NCBI GenBank assembly: GCA_017435245.1
Contig: JAFSFK010000117.1
Location: 1-5,295 of the forward strand
Source: Oscillospiraceae bacterium
GTDB taxonomy: Bacteria; Bacillota; Clostridia; Oscillospirales; Oscillospiraceae
Length of the DNA: 5,295 nucleotides
Reading direction: 5' to 3'
Each line of letters opens with the position of its first letter. The first letter of the stretch is position 1. A program made the position numbers and the translations under genes. A model generated the notes under the pieces. That model ran no database searches. It saw only the letters and a list, made by a program, of their open reading frames with translations, and had not been told where the DNA came from. Of the stretch, positions 5,225-5,295 are shown in pieces.

Positions 5225-5295
5225 ACGGGGGGATACTGTACGAATTTGCATAAAACCATCGTATACTGATACCGATTACTGCGAATCCCCCAGTC

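Larger units (their letters stand above)
5141..5295 (+). repeat. Right copy of ~156-bp structured repeat, downstream of the glycan operon
   Basis: This is the inverted counterpart of 25-180, read in the direction of glycan operon transcription. It begins with TAAATTCCGG, whose TAA is the stop codon of the last glycosyltransferase gene, and continues to the window edge; the match at CAGTC (5291-5295) shows the repeat may run on beyond the window. It contains the conserved C6/G6 hairpin (5186-5206) and the variable hairpin (5210-5224). No other intrinsic terminator is visible after the operon, so these hairpins may end or protect its transcript. No coding region is supported here. Confidence 0.9.

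Noticed and set aside
4658..5251. A 197-codon minus-strand open frame running from the right repeat into the last glycosyltransferase gene
   Set aside because: Its start lies in repeat sequence, there is no recognisable domain, and the overlapped plus-strand gene is clearly real.
25..5295. The inverted repeats as ends of a composite transposon or mobile island
   Set aside because: No transposase, integrase or resolvase lies between them. Both copies contain internal hairpins and are about 17% diverged, which fits two independent copies of a dispersed repeat better than matched transposon ends. Target-site duplications cannot be tested because the right outer edge is not fully in view.

Overview
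The window looks like chromosomal DNA from an anaerobic Gram-positive member of the Clostridia, most likely an Oscillospirales/Ruminococcaceae-type gut bacterium. I base this on a monomeric ferredoxin-like [FeFe] hydrogenase, moderately GC-rich genes with AT-rich promoters, strong AGGAGG-type ribosome binding sites, and GC-rich hairpin repeats between genes. The exact genus cannot be read from the sequence.

Layout. Positions 25-180 hold the left copy of a repeat of about 156 bp containing two hairpins. A terminator-like hairpin follows at 200-226. A [FeFe] hydrogenase gene lies on the minus strand (1740 to 229). A short AT-rich divergent promoter region occupies 1741-1949: each direction has a near-consensus sigma-A promoter with an extended -10, and a 13-bp palindrome lies between them. 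A tight plus-strand operon of three glycan genes follows: a polyprenyl-phosphate sugar-1-phosphate transferase of the WbaP type (1950-3386), then two family 2 glycosyltransferases (3397-4158 and 4160-5143), with gaps of 10 nt and 1 nt. The window ends in the right copy of the repeat (5141-5295), inverted relative to the left copy.

How the genes work together. The three glycan genes fit the first steps of building a lipid-linked surface oligosaccharide: the first enzyme loads a sugar phosphate onto undecaprenyl phosphate and the next two extend it. No flippase, polymerase or ligase is present, so those functions must be encoded elsewhere. The hydrogenase is functionally unrelated and shares only the divergent promoter region.

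The most unusual structure is the repeat pair. The copies are inverted relative to each other, but each has the same orientation relative to the gene it follows, so both transcription units would end in the same RNA module of about 155 nt. One internal hairpin differs between copies at three base pairs, and all three are compensatory. The right copy also contains the stop codon of the last glycosyltransferase gene. The other notable point is that the longest reading frame of the WbaP-type gene starts at a TTG that is the -35 box of its own promoter; the real start is very probably the ATG at 1950.
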